Origin: JBJXGE01 sp046154185
GTDB taxonomy: Bacteria > Planctomycetota > UBA8108 > UBA1146 > JAJFFE01
DNA length: 64,000 nucleotides
Assembly (NCBI GenBank): GCA_046154185.1
Contig: JBJXGE010000013.1
Coordinates: forward strand, 1-64,000
Reading direction: 5' to 3'
Below are positions 1 through 9,147 of this stretch, one piece after another (position 1 is the stretch's first letter; every line of letters begins with the position of its first letter). The notes below the pieces were generated by a model, which searched no databases, was not told where the DNA came from, and was given only the letters and a program-made list of their open reading frames with translations. A program made the position numbers and the translations under genes.

Positions 1-246
1 GCGAGCGACCGAGCGAAACCGGAGGCGACCTGCCTGGTCGTTGAGGATTTCGCGACGGAGGAGCGAGCAAGAGTGACCCGAGGCTGCCCGGACAAAGAGG
101 GTCAAAGTTGCCTGACACGGCACTAGCGCACGGCTCATCACACTCGTGAAGCGCGTGGCGCGGAACGCTTGTTGCCGAGAGCGACGCGGAGCCAGCTGCG
201 TCACGGCGTGCGTTGCCAAGCGAACCAGCGAAGGAATGCAGTTTTC
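1..246. other. window edge, no gene recognised
   Basis: The + strand frame beginning at base 1 is open until a TAG at 124-126, so this could be the last ~41 codons of a gene that starts outside the window. The peptide is arginine- and glutamate-rich and matches no family I recognise. The remainder to 246 would hold the promoter and leader of the first gene; an AAGGAA ribosome-binding sequence lies at about 231-236. Confidence 0.3.
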
Positions 247-2208
247 ATGAACACGGTCTCGTCTGCCTTGTTTGGGACGCGTCGTGCCAGCGATCAGCCG
301 GATTCCGAAACGGCGCCGTCGCGTTGGCAACGGTTTCCTGTTTTGCCGATGGCTTTGACGTTCGTGTTCTTCGCGCTGACTTTGTTGCCGTCGGTGCAAG
401 CGAATTCGGGGCTCGTATGGACCTTCTCGGGAGTCGCGGCGACGCTGATCGCTTGGGAGTTACTGCTGTGGACGCTCGCCGCGCGCAACGGTCGGCTGCT
501 CCGCGTTCAGTTCGCTCCAATCAAGTCACACTACGTGCAAGCGAGCGTGCAGCTCGGCATTATGGTGTATTGGGGCGTGTACGCGGAAAGCGTCGTGGCC
601 CAGGCACCTTTGATTCTCGCGCAGATGCTCTTTCTCTACGCTTTTGAAGGGCTCGTGACTTGGTCGCGCGGTCGCGTTTGGCGGCTTGGCTTCGGGCCGC
701 TACCGATCGTGCTGAGCACCAACTTGCTGCTGTGGTTCAAGGACGACTGGTTTGTATTTCAATTCTTGATGCTGACAGCAGGGGCGCTCGCCAAGCAGTT
801 CATCACTTGGAATCGGGACGGCAGACGCGCGCACATCTTCAACCCTTCCGCCTTCGGTCAGACGCTATTCGCCTTGGTGCTGATCGCAACCGGCACGACT
901 CAAGAGCTCACATGGGGCCGGGAAATCGCCACTTCGTTTGAGACGCCGCACATGTTGATTGTGATCTTCTGTCTCGGGTTGATCGTGCAGTATTTCTTTC
1001 ACGTCACGCTGATGACGCTCGCGGCCGCCGCAACTCTGTGTCTTGTCAATTTGATTTATACGGGGCTCACCGACGTATATTTCTTCGTGAACATCAACTT
1101 CGCGGCGCCGATCTTTCTGGGGATTCATTTGTTGGTCACGGATCCTTCGACGTCGCCGCGCACAAGCGTCGGCCGCGTCATCTTCGGTGTGCTGTATGGC
1201 CTGGGCTATTGCGTGCTGTTTCGCGTGCTCGATTTGTATGACGTCCCGCTTTTCTGGGACAAACTACTGCCGGTACCAATTCTGAACCTCTGCGTGCCGC
1301 TGATCGATCGTCTCGCGAGTTTCGGCAGCGTTGGCAAATGGAACCGTGGTTGGGAGTCGTTGCTTCCAGCACGATCTTTGAACTTTGTACACATGGGTGC
1401 CTGGATAGCGCTTTTCCTGACGATGCTCGCGACTGGGTTCGTGGCGGGGCCGCACGCTGGGAATTCCATTCCGTTTTGGAAAAAGGCCGTCGCCGACGGC
1501 AAGCCGCATGCGGGTTCGAGTTTGGTCATGGTGGCGGGCGCGCAGGCGGAAGGCGGTGGTTCCGGCGAGGCCTTCAATGAGTTGGGCCTGATCTGCATGG
1601 AAGGGAAGATCGTCAAGCAGAATCGGGGCACAGCGGCGCGCTACTTTGCGAAGGCATGCGAATTGGGAAATATCAACGGTTGCGCCAACGTGGCGATTCA
1701 GTATCTCTTTCTGCACGAACGGCGATCTGACGCGGATGTCGCGCGGGCATTCGATCAGCTGGAGGCGGAATGCAACAGAGTATCGAACTGGGGCATCTGC
1801 TTCCTGGTCGGTGTTGCATATGAGACGGGTCGTGGCCGCCCGTTGGATCCGCGACGCGCGATCGAGCTCTATGAGAGAAGTGGCCTGGAGAATTTGTACG
1901 CGGTGAAGGGGCTTGCGCGCATCGCGCTGTTGGGCGGCGGCGAAGTCTCAGATCTGACGCGCATCCCGCCTATTCTCGAGCGCGCGTGCGCGGCCGGCGA
2001 TGCTGAGAGCGGTTGGTACCTCGCTTATTTTCAGCACGAAGGAAAAGGCGGACTTCCGCGGGATGATCTGAAGGCTCGCATGTGGTTGGAAAGAGCTTGC
2101 AAGCTCGGAGCCAAGCAGGCCTGTCAAGTGTTGGAAAAAGCCGAGTGGCCGCCGTTCTCGAAGCCGGTCATGTTGGTGCCAACTTGGTCGAGCGCGTTTC
2201 CGGAGTGA
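247..2208 (+). CDS. RnfD/NqrB-like membrane protein fused to C-terminal Sel1 repeats
   Basis: 653 aa from the ATG at 247, chosen because AAGGAA lies about 10 bases upstream; an in-frame start at 169 would add a charged, non-membrane tail. Residues ~35-400 hold about ten hydrophobic segments. Within them 'HIFNPSAFG' (~196-204) and 'TDPSTSPRT' (~298-306) resemble the flavin-attachment-region motifs of RnfD/NqrB, the membrane subunits of ion-pumping NADH or ferredoxin oxidoreductases. From ~440 to the end are short alpha-helical repeats of Sel1 type (for example A.YF.KACELGN..GC.N.A). Sel1 repeats usually bind proteins. No other Rnf/Nqr subunit is adjacent, so a full redox pump is not supported; a stand-alone membrane scaffold or redox protein is as likely. 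The membrane assignment is firm, the RnfD/NqrB relationship is from motifs only. Confidence 0.7.
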   Translation: MNTVSSALFGTRRASDQPDSETAPSRWQRFPVLPMALTFVFFALTLLPSVQANSGLVWTFSGVAATLIAWELLLWTLAARNGRLLRVQFAPIKSHYVQASVQLGIMVYWGVYAESVVAQAPLILAQMLFLYAFEGLVTWSRGRVWRLGFGPLPIVLSTNLLLWFKDDWFVFQFLMLTAGALAKQFITWNRDGRRAHIFNPSAFGQTLFALVLIATGTTQELTWGREIATSFETPHMLIVIFCLGLIVQYFFHVTLMTLAAAATLCLVNLIYTGLTDVYFFVNINFAAPIFLGIHLLVTDPSTSPRTSVGRVIFGVLYGLGYCVLFRVLDLYDVPLFWDKLLPVPILNLCVPLIDRLASFGSVGKWNRGWESLLPARSLNFVHMGAWIALFLTMLATGFVAGPHAGNSIPFWKKAVADGKPHAGSSLVMVAGAQAEGGGSGEAFNELGLICMEGKIVKQNRGTAARYFAKACELGNINGCANVAIQYLFLHERRSDADVARAFDQLEAECNRVSNWGICFLVGVAYETGRGRPLDPRRAIELYERSGLENLYAVKGLARIALLGGGEVSDLTRIPPILERACAAGDAESGWYLAYFQHEGKGGLPRDDLKARMWLERACKLGAKQACQVLEKAEWPPFSKPVMLVPTWSSAFPE

Positions 2209-2219
2209 GCGAGGCGCGG

Positions 2220-2888
2220 TTAGGTTAAGAGCGGCGACACGCGCGCGGGCACATCCGTAATGACGTAATCGGCGCCGCTCGCGATCCAGTCTTGGCATTC
2301 GGCGGCGTCATTGATGGTCCATACGGCGACGACTTGCCCGCGTTGGTGAAGTGCGGCGATGCGAGCGCGACGAGTCGCAGCTGGGATCGCGTCGCCGGGA
2401 AGATCGAATCCCTTGAGGCGCGGATTCGCGCGTTTTTCTGCTTGGTCCCAGAGGCGAGTGTACAAATAGAGTTGCGCGGTGGGCAGCAAGCTATACAGCG
2501 CTTCTTCGAGTTCCTGACTCCGAACAATCACGACGACTGGAAACCGTTCAACAAACGGTCGCAATTCTGCGGCGAGTTCGTCGGCGCCGAGCGATTCGGG
2601 CTCCTTCACTTCCACCATCGGCAGGCAACCGGGATGAAAGAGTGCGAGCACTTCAGCCAGTCGTGGGAGTCCGGCGGCGCGGCGCACTTCACGCGTCGAG
2701 AGTTTCTCGATCGATTTAGCGACGCCGTGCAAACGCTCGAGATCGCGATCGTGATTGAGGACCCACCCGAGATCCGCTGTGCGGCGCACATCGAATTCAA
2801 TTCCACGCGCGCCGTGTCGCACGGCGATCGCGATCGCTTCGAAACTATTTTCGACGGCGCATTCGGTCCAGCCGCGATGCGCGATCAA
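2220..2888 (-). CDS. glycerophosphodiester phosphodiesterase (GDPD/UgpQ family)
   Basis: About 222 aa. Hydrolyses glycerophosphodiesters to glycerol-3-phosphate plus an alcohol, probably in the cytoplasm as there is no signal peptide. The GDPD signature is complete: 'IAHRG' at the N-terminus, 'GIEFDV' with the metal-binding Glu/Asp, 'NHD' with the general-acid His, 'VEVKEP' and a C-terminal 'VWTIND...GADYVITDVP'. Start is uncertain: the same frame is open far upstream, but that part lies inside hydantoinase B. The TTG at 2888 overlaps the upstream stop as TTGA, which would give translational coupling; another TTG lies at 2909. Alternative family members include membrane-associated GDPDs, but no membrane segment is visible. 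Confidence 0.85.
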   Translation of the reverse strand: MIAHRGWTECAVENSFEAIAIAVRHGARGIEFDVRRTADLGWVLNHDRDLERLHGVAKSIEKLSTREVRRAAGLPRLAEVLALFHPGCLPMVEVKEPESLGADELAAELRPFVERFPVVVIVRSQELEEALYSLLPTAQLYLYTRLWDQAEKRANPRLKGFDLPGDAIPAATRRARIAALHQRGQVVAVWTINDAAECQDWIASGADYVITDVPARVSPLLT

Positions 2889-4483
2889 TTTTGGATGCAG
2901 CGTCCCCAACCAGCACCTCCCGGAGTTTCGATGCGCAGACGATCGCCTGTTACGAGTTCGCCCTGCCATTTCGCCGGCAACTCGCGTTGTGCGCCGTCGC
3001 GAATCAGGATGTTCTTGCCGACCTGTCCAGCCTCGCCGCCTGCGATTCCGCGCGGCGCGCGGGTTCGGCATTCGCTGAGGATAGAAGCCTCCGCCGGAGC
3101 CAGGAGTTCGTACTCGCGAATCAAGCCATCGCCGCCGCGATGGAGACCCGCGCCGCCGCTCGCTCGACGCAAAGAATACGCCGTCACGCGAATCGGCAGC
3201 GCGCGCTCGAGCATTTCGATCGGCGTGTTGCGAGTGTTGGTCATATGCGTGTGGATGCCGGAGGCGCCGGGACCGGCGGGGCTCCCGCCGGCACCGCCGC
3301 CGAGCGTCTCGTAGTACGAGTACGCGCCGTGCGGACTCTGCGCCGCTCCAAGCGTGATGTTGTTCATCGTTCCTTGGCTTTGCGCGGCAACGCGATCCGG
3401 AAGCGCGGGTTCGAGCGCGGCGAACAACAAGTCGACGAGTCGTTGCGAAGTTTCGACATTTCCGCCGGCGACCGCCGCCGGCGGCAGCGGATTGAGGATG
3501 GAACCCTCCGGAATAACGAGTCGCACCGGTTTGAGGCAACCACTGTTTGCGGGTATTTCGCTACCTGCCAGTGCGCGAAGCACGTAAAAGACCGCCGACA
3601 TGGCGATGGCGGGCGTTGCATTGATGTTCCCGCGCCGCTGCGCGGCGCTGCCGGTGAAATCCACCGTGCAACTGTCGGCGACGACGTGGATACAAACGCG
3701 CAATTCGATCGGTCCGGGATCCACACCATCACTCTCGAGGAAGTCGACCGCGTGATACTCACCGTCGGGAAGCTCGGCGAGCAACGCGCGCACGTGACGC
3801 TCGGCCGCTGCTTGGAGATGTCCACAGTAGCTCAGCAACTCGGCGCGGTCGCAGGTCGCCAGGAGTTCGAGAAGTCGTTTTTCACCGACGTTTAATGCCG
3901 CCAGTTGTGCGGCCAGATCGCCGCGCCGTTCATCTGGTTGGCGCATGTTCGCGAACAATAGCGCTTCGATATCGGCGACCGGAATCCCGCCGCACCGCAC
4001 CAGTACCGGTGGGATGCGAAGCCCTTCACCGTAAATCTCGGTGGCGATCGCCATCGATCCGCGCACAGCGCCGCCGATGTCGGCGTGATGCGCGCGGTTG
4101 GCGACATAGAAAACCGGCGTCGCGAGTCCCGGCGTGAAGACGGCACTGACAAGCGTTAGGTCCGGCAAATGCGTGCCGCCGCGATAGGGATCATTTAAGA
4201 GTATCGCGTCGCCCGGCGCGAAAGAATGCGCGTCGAGCGCCGCACGGACGGCGAGCGGAGTCGAACCTAAATGCACGGGGATGTGTGCCGCATGCGCGAG
4301 CATTTCACCGTTGGCGTCGAAGAGCGCGCACGAATAGTCACGGCGTTCCTTGATATTCGGTGAGAAACCCGTGCGTTCGAGCGCGGTGCCCATTTCTTCG
4401 GCGACGGAGTCGAGCAAGTTCTGATAAACGCGAAGCAGCACCGGATGCGCGCGAGCTGCAGAATCAAACTCTTGGGAAACCAT
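2885..4483 (-). CDS. hydantoinase B / 5-oxoprolinase beta-type subunit
   Basis: 532 aa from ATG 4483, where the family N-terminus begins (DPVLLRVYQNLL-like). HyuB proteins form the beta subunit of ATP-dependent N-methylhydantoinase, 5-oxoprolinase or acetone-carboxylase-like enzymes. Family hallmarks seen: 'NIKERRDYSCALFD', 'HIPVHLGS', 'GDAILLNDPYRGGTHLPDLT', 'NRAHHADIGG', 'SQGTMNNITLG', 'YYETLGGGAGG' and 'GIHTHMTNTRNTPIE', all near full family length (~520-590 aa). A longer reading from 4615 would add 44 residues that do not resemble the family. The usual partner HyuA (ATP-binding alpha subunit) is not next to it, so substrate cannot be assigned. It is followed by the GDPD with a 4-bp overlap. 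The upstream neighbour is divergent, so 4484-4657 carries both promoters. Confidence 0.9.
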   Translation of the reverse strand: MVSQEFDSAARAHPVLLRVYQNLLDSVAEEMGTALERTGFSPNIKERRDYSCALFDANGEMLAHAAHIPVHLGSTPLAVRAALDAHSFAPGDAILLNDPYRGGTHLPDLTLVSAVFTPGLATPVFYVANRAHHADIGGAVRGSMAIATEIYGEGLRIPPVLVRCGGIPVADIEALLFANMRQPDERRGDLAAQLAALNVGEKRLLELLATCDRAELLSYCGHLQAAAERHVRALLAELPDGEYHAVDFLESDGVDPGPIELRVCIHVVADSCTVDFTGSAAQRRGNINATPAIAMSAVFYVLRALAGSEIPANSGCLKPVRLVIPEGSILNPLPPAAVAGGNVETSQRLVDLLFAALEPALPDRVAAQSQGTMNNITLGAAQSPHGAYSYYETLGGGAGGSPAGPGASGIHTHMTNTRNTPIEMLERALPIRVTAYSLRRASGGAGLHRGGDGLIREYELLAPAEASILSECRTRAPRGIAGGEAGQVGKNILIRDGAQRELPAKWQGELVTGDRLRIETPGGAGWGRCIQN

Positions 4484-4657
4484 ACCGGAGTACTTTCGCG
4501 AGTGACTGCGGTGACCCGCTTGTCGATCCAGATCGCGCGTAGCATAACCGTGGAGCGGGCGCCCCAACAGCAGGAGTGACCGCGCATTGCCGGACAATTC
4601 CTGGATCGCTACCATGACGCTTCACGCAAAATCAAAAGGAACGGTTCAGGCCTGCAC

Positions 4658-5815
4658 ATGCCGAGAAAGAACACGTGGTCGCCACTCGGCTGGGTTTTTG
4701 GCCTAGGCACATTGTTCGCATTGCTCTCGGCGGTCCGTAGCTTTTACGACGCACGCTGGGAAGGCGCCGATTATCCTTGGTGGTCGGAAGCGTTGCCCCA
4801 TGGGTGCATCGACTGGTATTTGTGGGCGTTGCTCAGCATTCCGATTTATCAAGTCGTTCGCCGATTGGCACGACTGCGCTTGTCGGGAGTCTGGTTGATT
4901 GCGCTACATTTGCCGATCGCGGCGTTCGGGACTTCCGTCTACATGCTGGCGAACATCGGTGTTTCAATGTTGTTCTTTCCGGAACCAGAATCATTGGAAA
5001 AGCAGTTCAAGACCTACGTCGATACGTTTTTCCGTGGCCAGAGTCTTGCGTGGCTCGCGGTGTACGTCGGTATCGTGGCTGCGTGTTATGCATTTCACTA
5101 TTACCAACCGGCGTTGCGCGCCTCGCAGCTCGAGACATCGCTGGCGAACGCAAAACTCAAGGCGTTGCAGATGCAGTTGCAGCCGCATTTTCTCTTCAAC
5201 ACGCTGCATGCGATCGGCACACTGTTGTACAGCAACGTCGATGCTGCCGAACGAATGCTAATTCGCTTGGCGGATTTGTTGCGCCTGACGCTGGCGTGCG
5301 GCGATCGCCAAGAACTCTCACTCAGCGAAGAGTTGCAGATACTCGACACGTATTTGGAAATTGAAGCAGTGCGATTCCAAGATCGGCTCACGATCGAGCG
5401 CCAAATCGCTCCGGAAACGCTGACGGCTCAGCTTCCTGCATTGTTGTTGCAGCCGCTTGCCGAGAACGCGATACGTCACGGGATCGCGCGTCAAGCGGCG
5501 CCCGGGCTCATTCGCATTCGCGCGTGGCGGGCGGGCGAGTCGCTGGCGCTCGAAGTGACGGACAACGGACCGGGACTTTCCGAACCACCGGAAACTGTGA
5601 TCGGACGCGGTGTCGGACTCGCGAATACACGCGAGCGCTTGTTGCAACTGTACGGTGCGCGCCAGAGTTTTGAGCTGAAGAGCGGCGCTCAGCCCGGCCT
5701 CACGGTAAGCTTGCGACTGCCATTCCGAACTCAAACTCGAACGGGAGCAGATTCCACGTTCGATTGGAGGGTTGAAGCGAAGGAAGACCATGGCGATCAA
5801 AGTTCTAGTCGTTGA
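4658..5815 (+). CDS. LytS/YpdA-type membrane sensor histidine kinase
   Basis: 385 aa. About four membrane segments occupy residues ~9-145. They are followed by a short coiled region and a His_kinase (LytS) domain: 'LQPHFLFNTLHAIGTLL' with the phospho-acceptor His177, then an ATPase domain with the N-box 'LLLQPLAENAIRHGI', G-box 'DNGPGL' and 'GVGLANTRERL'. This family autophosphorylates and passes phosphate to LytTR response regulators, matching the next gene, which overlaps its 3' end by 26 bp. There is no periplasmic sensor domain of note, so the signal probably acts within the membrane. It is divergent from hydantoinase B. I see no strong Shine-Dalgarno before ATG 4658. Confidence 0.92.
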   Translation: MPRKNTWSPLGWVFGLGTLFALLSAVRSFYDARWEGADYPWWSEALPHGCIDWYLWALLSIPIYQVVRRLARLRLSGVWLIALHLPIAAFGTSVYMLANIGVSMLFFPEPESLEKQFKTYVDTFFRGQSLAWLAVYVGIVAACYAFHYYQPALRASQLETSLANAKLKALQMQLQPHFLFNTLHAIGTLLYSNVDAAERMLIRLADLLRLTLACGDRQELSLSEELQILDTYLEIEAVRFQDRLTIERQIAPETLTAQLPALLLQPLAENAIRHGIARQAAPGLIRIRAWRAGESLALEVTDNGPGLSEPPETVIGRGVGLANTRERLLQLYGARQSFELKSGAQPGLTVSLRLPFRTQTRTGADSTFDWRVEAKEDHGDQSSSR

Positions 5816-6572
5816 CGACGAACCCCTAGCGCGCGAGCGCATTCGCACATTGCTCGCCGGTGAGGCGGATTTTGAAATCGTCGCAGAGTGCTCCAATGGA
5901 CTCGAGGCGCTGGAGGCGATCAAAGAACTCGGTGTGGATGTCGTGTTTCTGGATATTCAGATGCCGGAGATGGACGGCTTCGCCGTGCTCGAGCAACTGG
6001 AAGTCGACGAGTTACCGCTCGTGGTGTTCGTCACTGCGCACGATGATTATGCGCTCAAGGCGTTTGAAGTCCACGCGCTCGATTTCTTGTTGAAGCCGTT
6101 TGATCGCGAACGATTTCTCGCGACGCTCGCCCGTGTGCGGGGACACGTCGCACGCGGCAAGGCGGACCTGGCTGATCATGCGCAGGTACGTGAACGCGTC
6201 ATGGCGTTACTCGAGCAGCTCCCGTCGCGACAACGATTTCGTGATCGCATCGTCGTGAAGAGCGAAGGGCGTGTCATATTCATCGGAGTGGATGAAATCG
6301 ATTGGATAGAGGCGGCCGGTAATTACGCGAGATTGCACGTCGGGGGCGATGGCCATCTCATCCGCGAGACCATGATCGGATTGGAACGAAAGCTCGATCC
6401 GCAAAAATATGTTCGTATTCACCGATCGGCCATCGTAAACGTTGGACGGATTCGCGAAATGCAACCGCTCTTCCACGGCGAGTATTTGGTCGTGCTGGAC
6501 TCGGGCGCGCAGTTGACGCTGAGTCGCGGATATCGCGAAAACCTGCAGAAGATTCTCGGCGATACGCTGTAG
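5790..6572 (+). CDS. LytTR-family response regulator
   Basis: 260 aa from ATG 5790, preceded by AAGGAAG at 5780-5786; a TTG at 5772 is an unlikely alternative. Residues 1-~120 form a CheY-like receiver with acidic pair 'VDDEP', phospho-acceptor Asp55 (VVFLDIQMPEMDG), 'VTAHDDYALKAF' and Lys102 (FLLKPF). Residues ~165-258 form a LytTR DNA-binding domain ('EIDWIEAAGNYARLHV', 'IHRSAIVNVGRIREM', 'LTLSRGYRENL'). It should be phosphorylated by the overlapping LytS-type kinase and bind direct repeats upstream of target genes. Targets are unknown; the TolC-like gene is convergent, so it is not obviously one. Its stop lies 25 bp from the stop of that gene. Confidence 0.94.
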   Translation: MAIKVLVVDDEPLARERIRTLLAGEADFEIVAECSNGLEALEAIKELGVDVVFLDIQMPEMDGFAVLEQLEVDELPLVVFVTAHDDYALKAFEVHALDFLLKPFDRERFLATLARVRGHVARGKADLADHAQVRERVMALLEQLPSRQRFRDRIVVKSEGRVIFIGVDEIDWIEAAGNYARLHVGGDGHLIRETMIGLERKLDPQKYVRIHRSAIVNVGRIREMQPLFHGEYLVVLDSGAQLTLSRGYRENLQKILGDTL

Positions 6573-6597
6573 GTTGCTGTGCGGACAGCACCCCTCA

Positions 6598-8205
6598 CTA
6601 ATCCAGGAGCAAAATGCCGACGGCTTTCTTGTACGCGGTCACGGACGTTTGATAGTCGACGAGCGCTCGCAATTCTTCGGATTGGGCTTCGAGTAAATCG
6701 TTTTGCAATTGGAGCACTTGATAGGAGGTCGAAGTGCCGAGCCGGAGGCGCTCTTTCTCCCCCTGCAATTGCTCGCCGCGGGCGCGCGACGCAGCTCGTC
6801 GGGCGGTAATTTTCTGGCGGGCACTCGCAATGCCGCGAACGGACTGAGCAACCTCGAGCACGATCGAGTTGCGAAGTTTTTCGAAGTTGAGTTTGGCTGA
6901 TTGGAAATCCGCGGCGCCTTGGCTTGCGCGATGTCGATCGCGGCGATTGCCGAACGGCATCTCAAAATTTACGCCGGCTTCCCAGTCGTAATAGCGTCCC
7001 GAGAACAACTCGTCGATCGAGTTGCCGATATTTTTCTCAAGGCCATTCTGCGTCCACGAGCCGGTGAGATTGAATGCCGGCAGGAGCTGGTTGTCGCGAC
7101 GCACGAGCTCGATCCGCGCCACTTCGATTTGCCGTTGGGTGGCGCGGAGGTCGGAACGTTCGGACAGCGCGAGTTGGATGGCATCGGAGGTCACGATCTC
7201 CGAAGTTTCGATTGGAAACTCGGTCGTCAGTTCGACATTGAGATGGTCGTACGGCGCCTGGCTGGGTTGGAGCTCGTTGTTTTCACGCAGCACATCTTGA
7301 TAGTTGAGGAGATCGAGCAGAGTGTCGCGGGCTCGTTCCAGCGTATTCTTAGCGTCGATAATGTCGCCGTTTTGCGTTTCGATGTTTGCTTCCGCGTCGA
7401 TGATGTCGAGTTCAATCGCCGTGCCAACTTGAACTTTCTGACGGTTTATTTCGAGCAGAGTTCGCGCTTCTTCCAGCGCTTGTTCCTTAACGGCGAGGTT
7501 TGCTTGATGAAAGCGAAGTATCCAGTAGGCATCGCGAACCGCGGCAACGAGAACTTCGCGTTGTGTGCGCAATTCGTCAGCGGCGATTCGCGCTCGCTCG
7601 CCGGCGATGCGCTTGTCGGCGAGACGCGCAGCGAAGCCAAATCCATCGAGTAGCGGTTGCGTGAGATTGAGGGCGAGCGAAGTGTTGTTGCGCGGGTTGA
7701 TTCCGAAGAAGCCGGAGTCTGGGTTGTCTGAGCGACGATCCGATGCCGTGACGGAGTACTCGGTGCCGATGGGTGTTAGGCCAGAAACGCCGATGTCGAA
7801 ACGTTGCTGAACGGACGGGTTGACCTCAACGCTGGTGACGGCGCCGCCGATACCGGAAAGGAAGTCGACTGTCGGCTGGCGAAATTTTGCCATGGTGTAA
7901 TTGGTCGCGAAGATTGGATCGAACGCCGCCGCGGCGATGCCGATCTCTTCGTGAGCGATGAAGGCGTTGTGGTACTCGAGTCGCAAATCGAGATTGCGCT
8001 GCAACGCGATGTCGATGGCTTCCTTGAGTGTTATGCGAAGTACTTTGCGTGGTGGTGCGTTATCAGTTGCGGCGATCACTGGTGGGGTCGGAACCGGATC
8101 CTGCGCACGCACCGAAGCGCAGGGAATCAGCAGCAGAAGAAAAAAAATGGGGACGATCGCGCGGAAAACGGCTGCGTGCGCGAATAAGAATCGAATTCGA
8201 ATCAT
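6598..8205 (-). CDS. TolC-family outer-membrane efflux protein
   Basis: 535 aa from ATG 8205, preceded by CGGAG; it opens with a signal peptide (basic n-region, hydrophobic ~residues 15-30, cleavage near 'SVRAQ'). The mature part has two OEP repeats, the typical TolC internal duplication: 'LTLKEAIDIALQRNLDL' and 'SDAIQLALSERSDL', each followed by long helices such as 'A.ANIETQNGDIIDAKNTLERARDTLLDLLNY' and 'VAQSVRGIASARQKITARRAAS'. TolC-like channels dock with inner-membrane transporters through adaptor proteins, but no adaptor or transporter is adjacent; the heterodimeric ABC exporter at 23.4-27 kb is distant. It is transcribed convergently with the LytTR pair. Confidence 0.9.
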   Translation of the reverse strand: MIRIRFLFAHAAVFRAIVPIFFLLLLIPCASVRAQDPVPTPPVIAATDNAPPRKVLRITLKEAIDIALQRNLDLRLEYHNAFIAHEEIGIAAAAFDPIFATNYTMAKFRQPTVDFLSGIGGAVTSVEVNPSVQQRFDIGVSGLTPIGTEYSVTASDRRSDNPDSGFFGINPRNNTSLALNLTQPLLDGFGFAARLADKRIAGERARIAADELRTQREVLVAAVRDAYWILRFHQANLAVKEQALEEARTLLEINRQKVQVGTAIELDIIDAEANIETQNGDIIDAKNTLERARDTLLDLLNYQDVLRENNELQPSQAPYDHLNVELTTEFPIETSEIVTSDAIQLALSERSDLRATQRQIEVARIELVRRDNQLLPAFNLTGSWTQNGLEKNIGNSIDELFSGRYYDWEAGVNFEMPFGNRRDRHRASQGAADFQSAKLNFEKLRNSIVLEVAQSVRGIASARQKITARRAASRARGEQLQGEKERLRLGTSTSYQVLQLQNDLLEAQSEELRALVDYQTSVTAYKKAVGILLLD

Positions 8206-8298
8206 CAGCGAACTCCGGAGGCGTACGGCGCGATCGGAAGAAGTCCAATTGACGCGTGTACTATCTCCCGGCGACAAACCGATGGCAAGGACGGTGGG

Positions 8299-9069
8299 TC
8301 ACGCTCGATCGGTATTTGGTTTTTGACGATGGGCCACGATCTGGACGATTAGTCGCACGAGCGCGATGGTGCTCGAGAGCACGATGGTATAAAGCACGAT
8401 CACGGAAAACACGGCCCAGAATGATGGCACATAAAACTTCTGGATAAACCAAGCACGCGATAGGAATCCCCATCCGGCGCCGAGCCACGATAGCACGAGA
8501 ATGACCATCTGGAATGCGATGAGCGCGTAGAGAGCGGCGACGTACTCGCGAAATGTCAGCGCAGCAGCGAGGAGCACACCCGTCGCGACATATATCAGAC
8601 CGATGAACAGAAGCGGATTCAGGTCGACGAATGCGGTCGGGAGTTCGAGAAGATTCTCCCAAGAAACTCGCCATGAGCCGGTGTCGAGTCGACCCGTCGA
8701 GACGGTGCGTTCGTCGATAAGCGGCAAATAGAATCCGCTCTCGCTGATGAGCGTCGTGGCGTTGAGCCCAACGACGAGGCCGGTCAGCAGCAGTGCAAGT
8801 CGACAGCAGATGAACAGCGCCGGTCCAATATGTCGAATGGGCGGTCGATCGATCTCTAAGAACGGCTTCGACTCGGTGAGAGGATGGAAGCCCTTGATTT
8901 TCGTCGCGGTGACGAGGCAGGCGAGAATGCGAAAAGTCGCATCGATTGTGAAGGCCGGGAGTAAGACGACCTTGACCCACCTGCGGACGAGGTGTTTTGC
9001 CAGGAGCACGCCGATCACGTATAGAGCCGTGCTCCAGATTGCCAACCAGACGAGAGCGTAGCTCAACAC
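8299..9069 (-). CDS. hypothetical integral membrane protein
   Basis: 256 aa with about six hydrophobic segments (~1-25, 33-56, 83-105, 150-175, 180-205, 217-245) and short charged loops. I do not recognise a family: there is no HExxH protease motif, no ATP-binding site and no transport signature. The segment 'KIKGFHPLTESKPFLEIDRPPIRHIGP' is a hydrophilic loop between segments two and three. It lies 93 bp upstream of the tolC-like gene on the same strand and may be co-transcribed with it. Codon use resembles the neighbours, so it is probably a real gene; its role is unknown. Confidence 0.6.
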   Translation of the reverse strand: MLSYALVWLAIWSTALYVIGVLLAKHLVRRWVKVVLLPAFTIDATFRILACLVTATKIKGFHPLTESKPFLEIDRPPIRHIGPALFICCRLALLLTGLVVGLNATTLISESGFYLPLIDERTVSTGRLDTGSWRVSWENLLELPTAFVDLNPLLFIGLIYVATGVLLAAALTFREYVAALYALIAFQMVILVLSWLGAGWGFLSRAWFIQKFYVPSFWAVFSVIVLYTIVLSSTIALVRLIVQIVAHRQKPNTDRA

Positions 9070-9147
9070 AGCGTGTTTTTCAGCTCAAGTCGCGCCAGGA
9101 GATCTGCGCCAACCGACTTCTCATTGAGTACTTTCAAAACTAGCGGC

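Noticed and set aside
2889..3539. N-terminal extension of the phosphodiesterase frame (another ~210 codons)
   Set aside because: It lies wholly inside hydantoinase B in another frame, is arginine-rich and lacks any GDPD motif; the family begins at the HRG motif near 2880.
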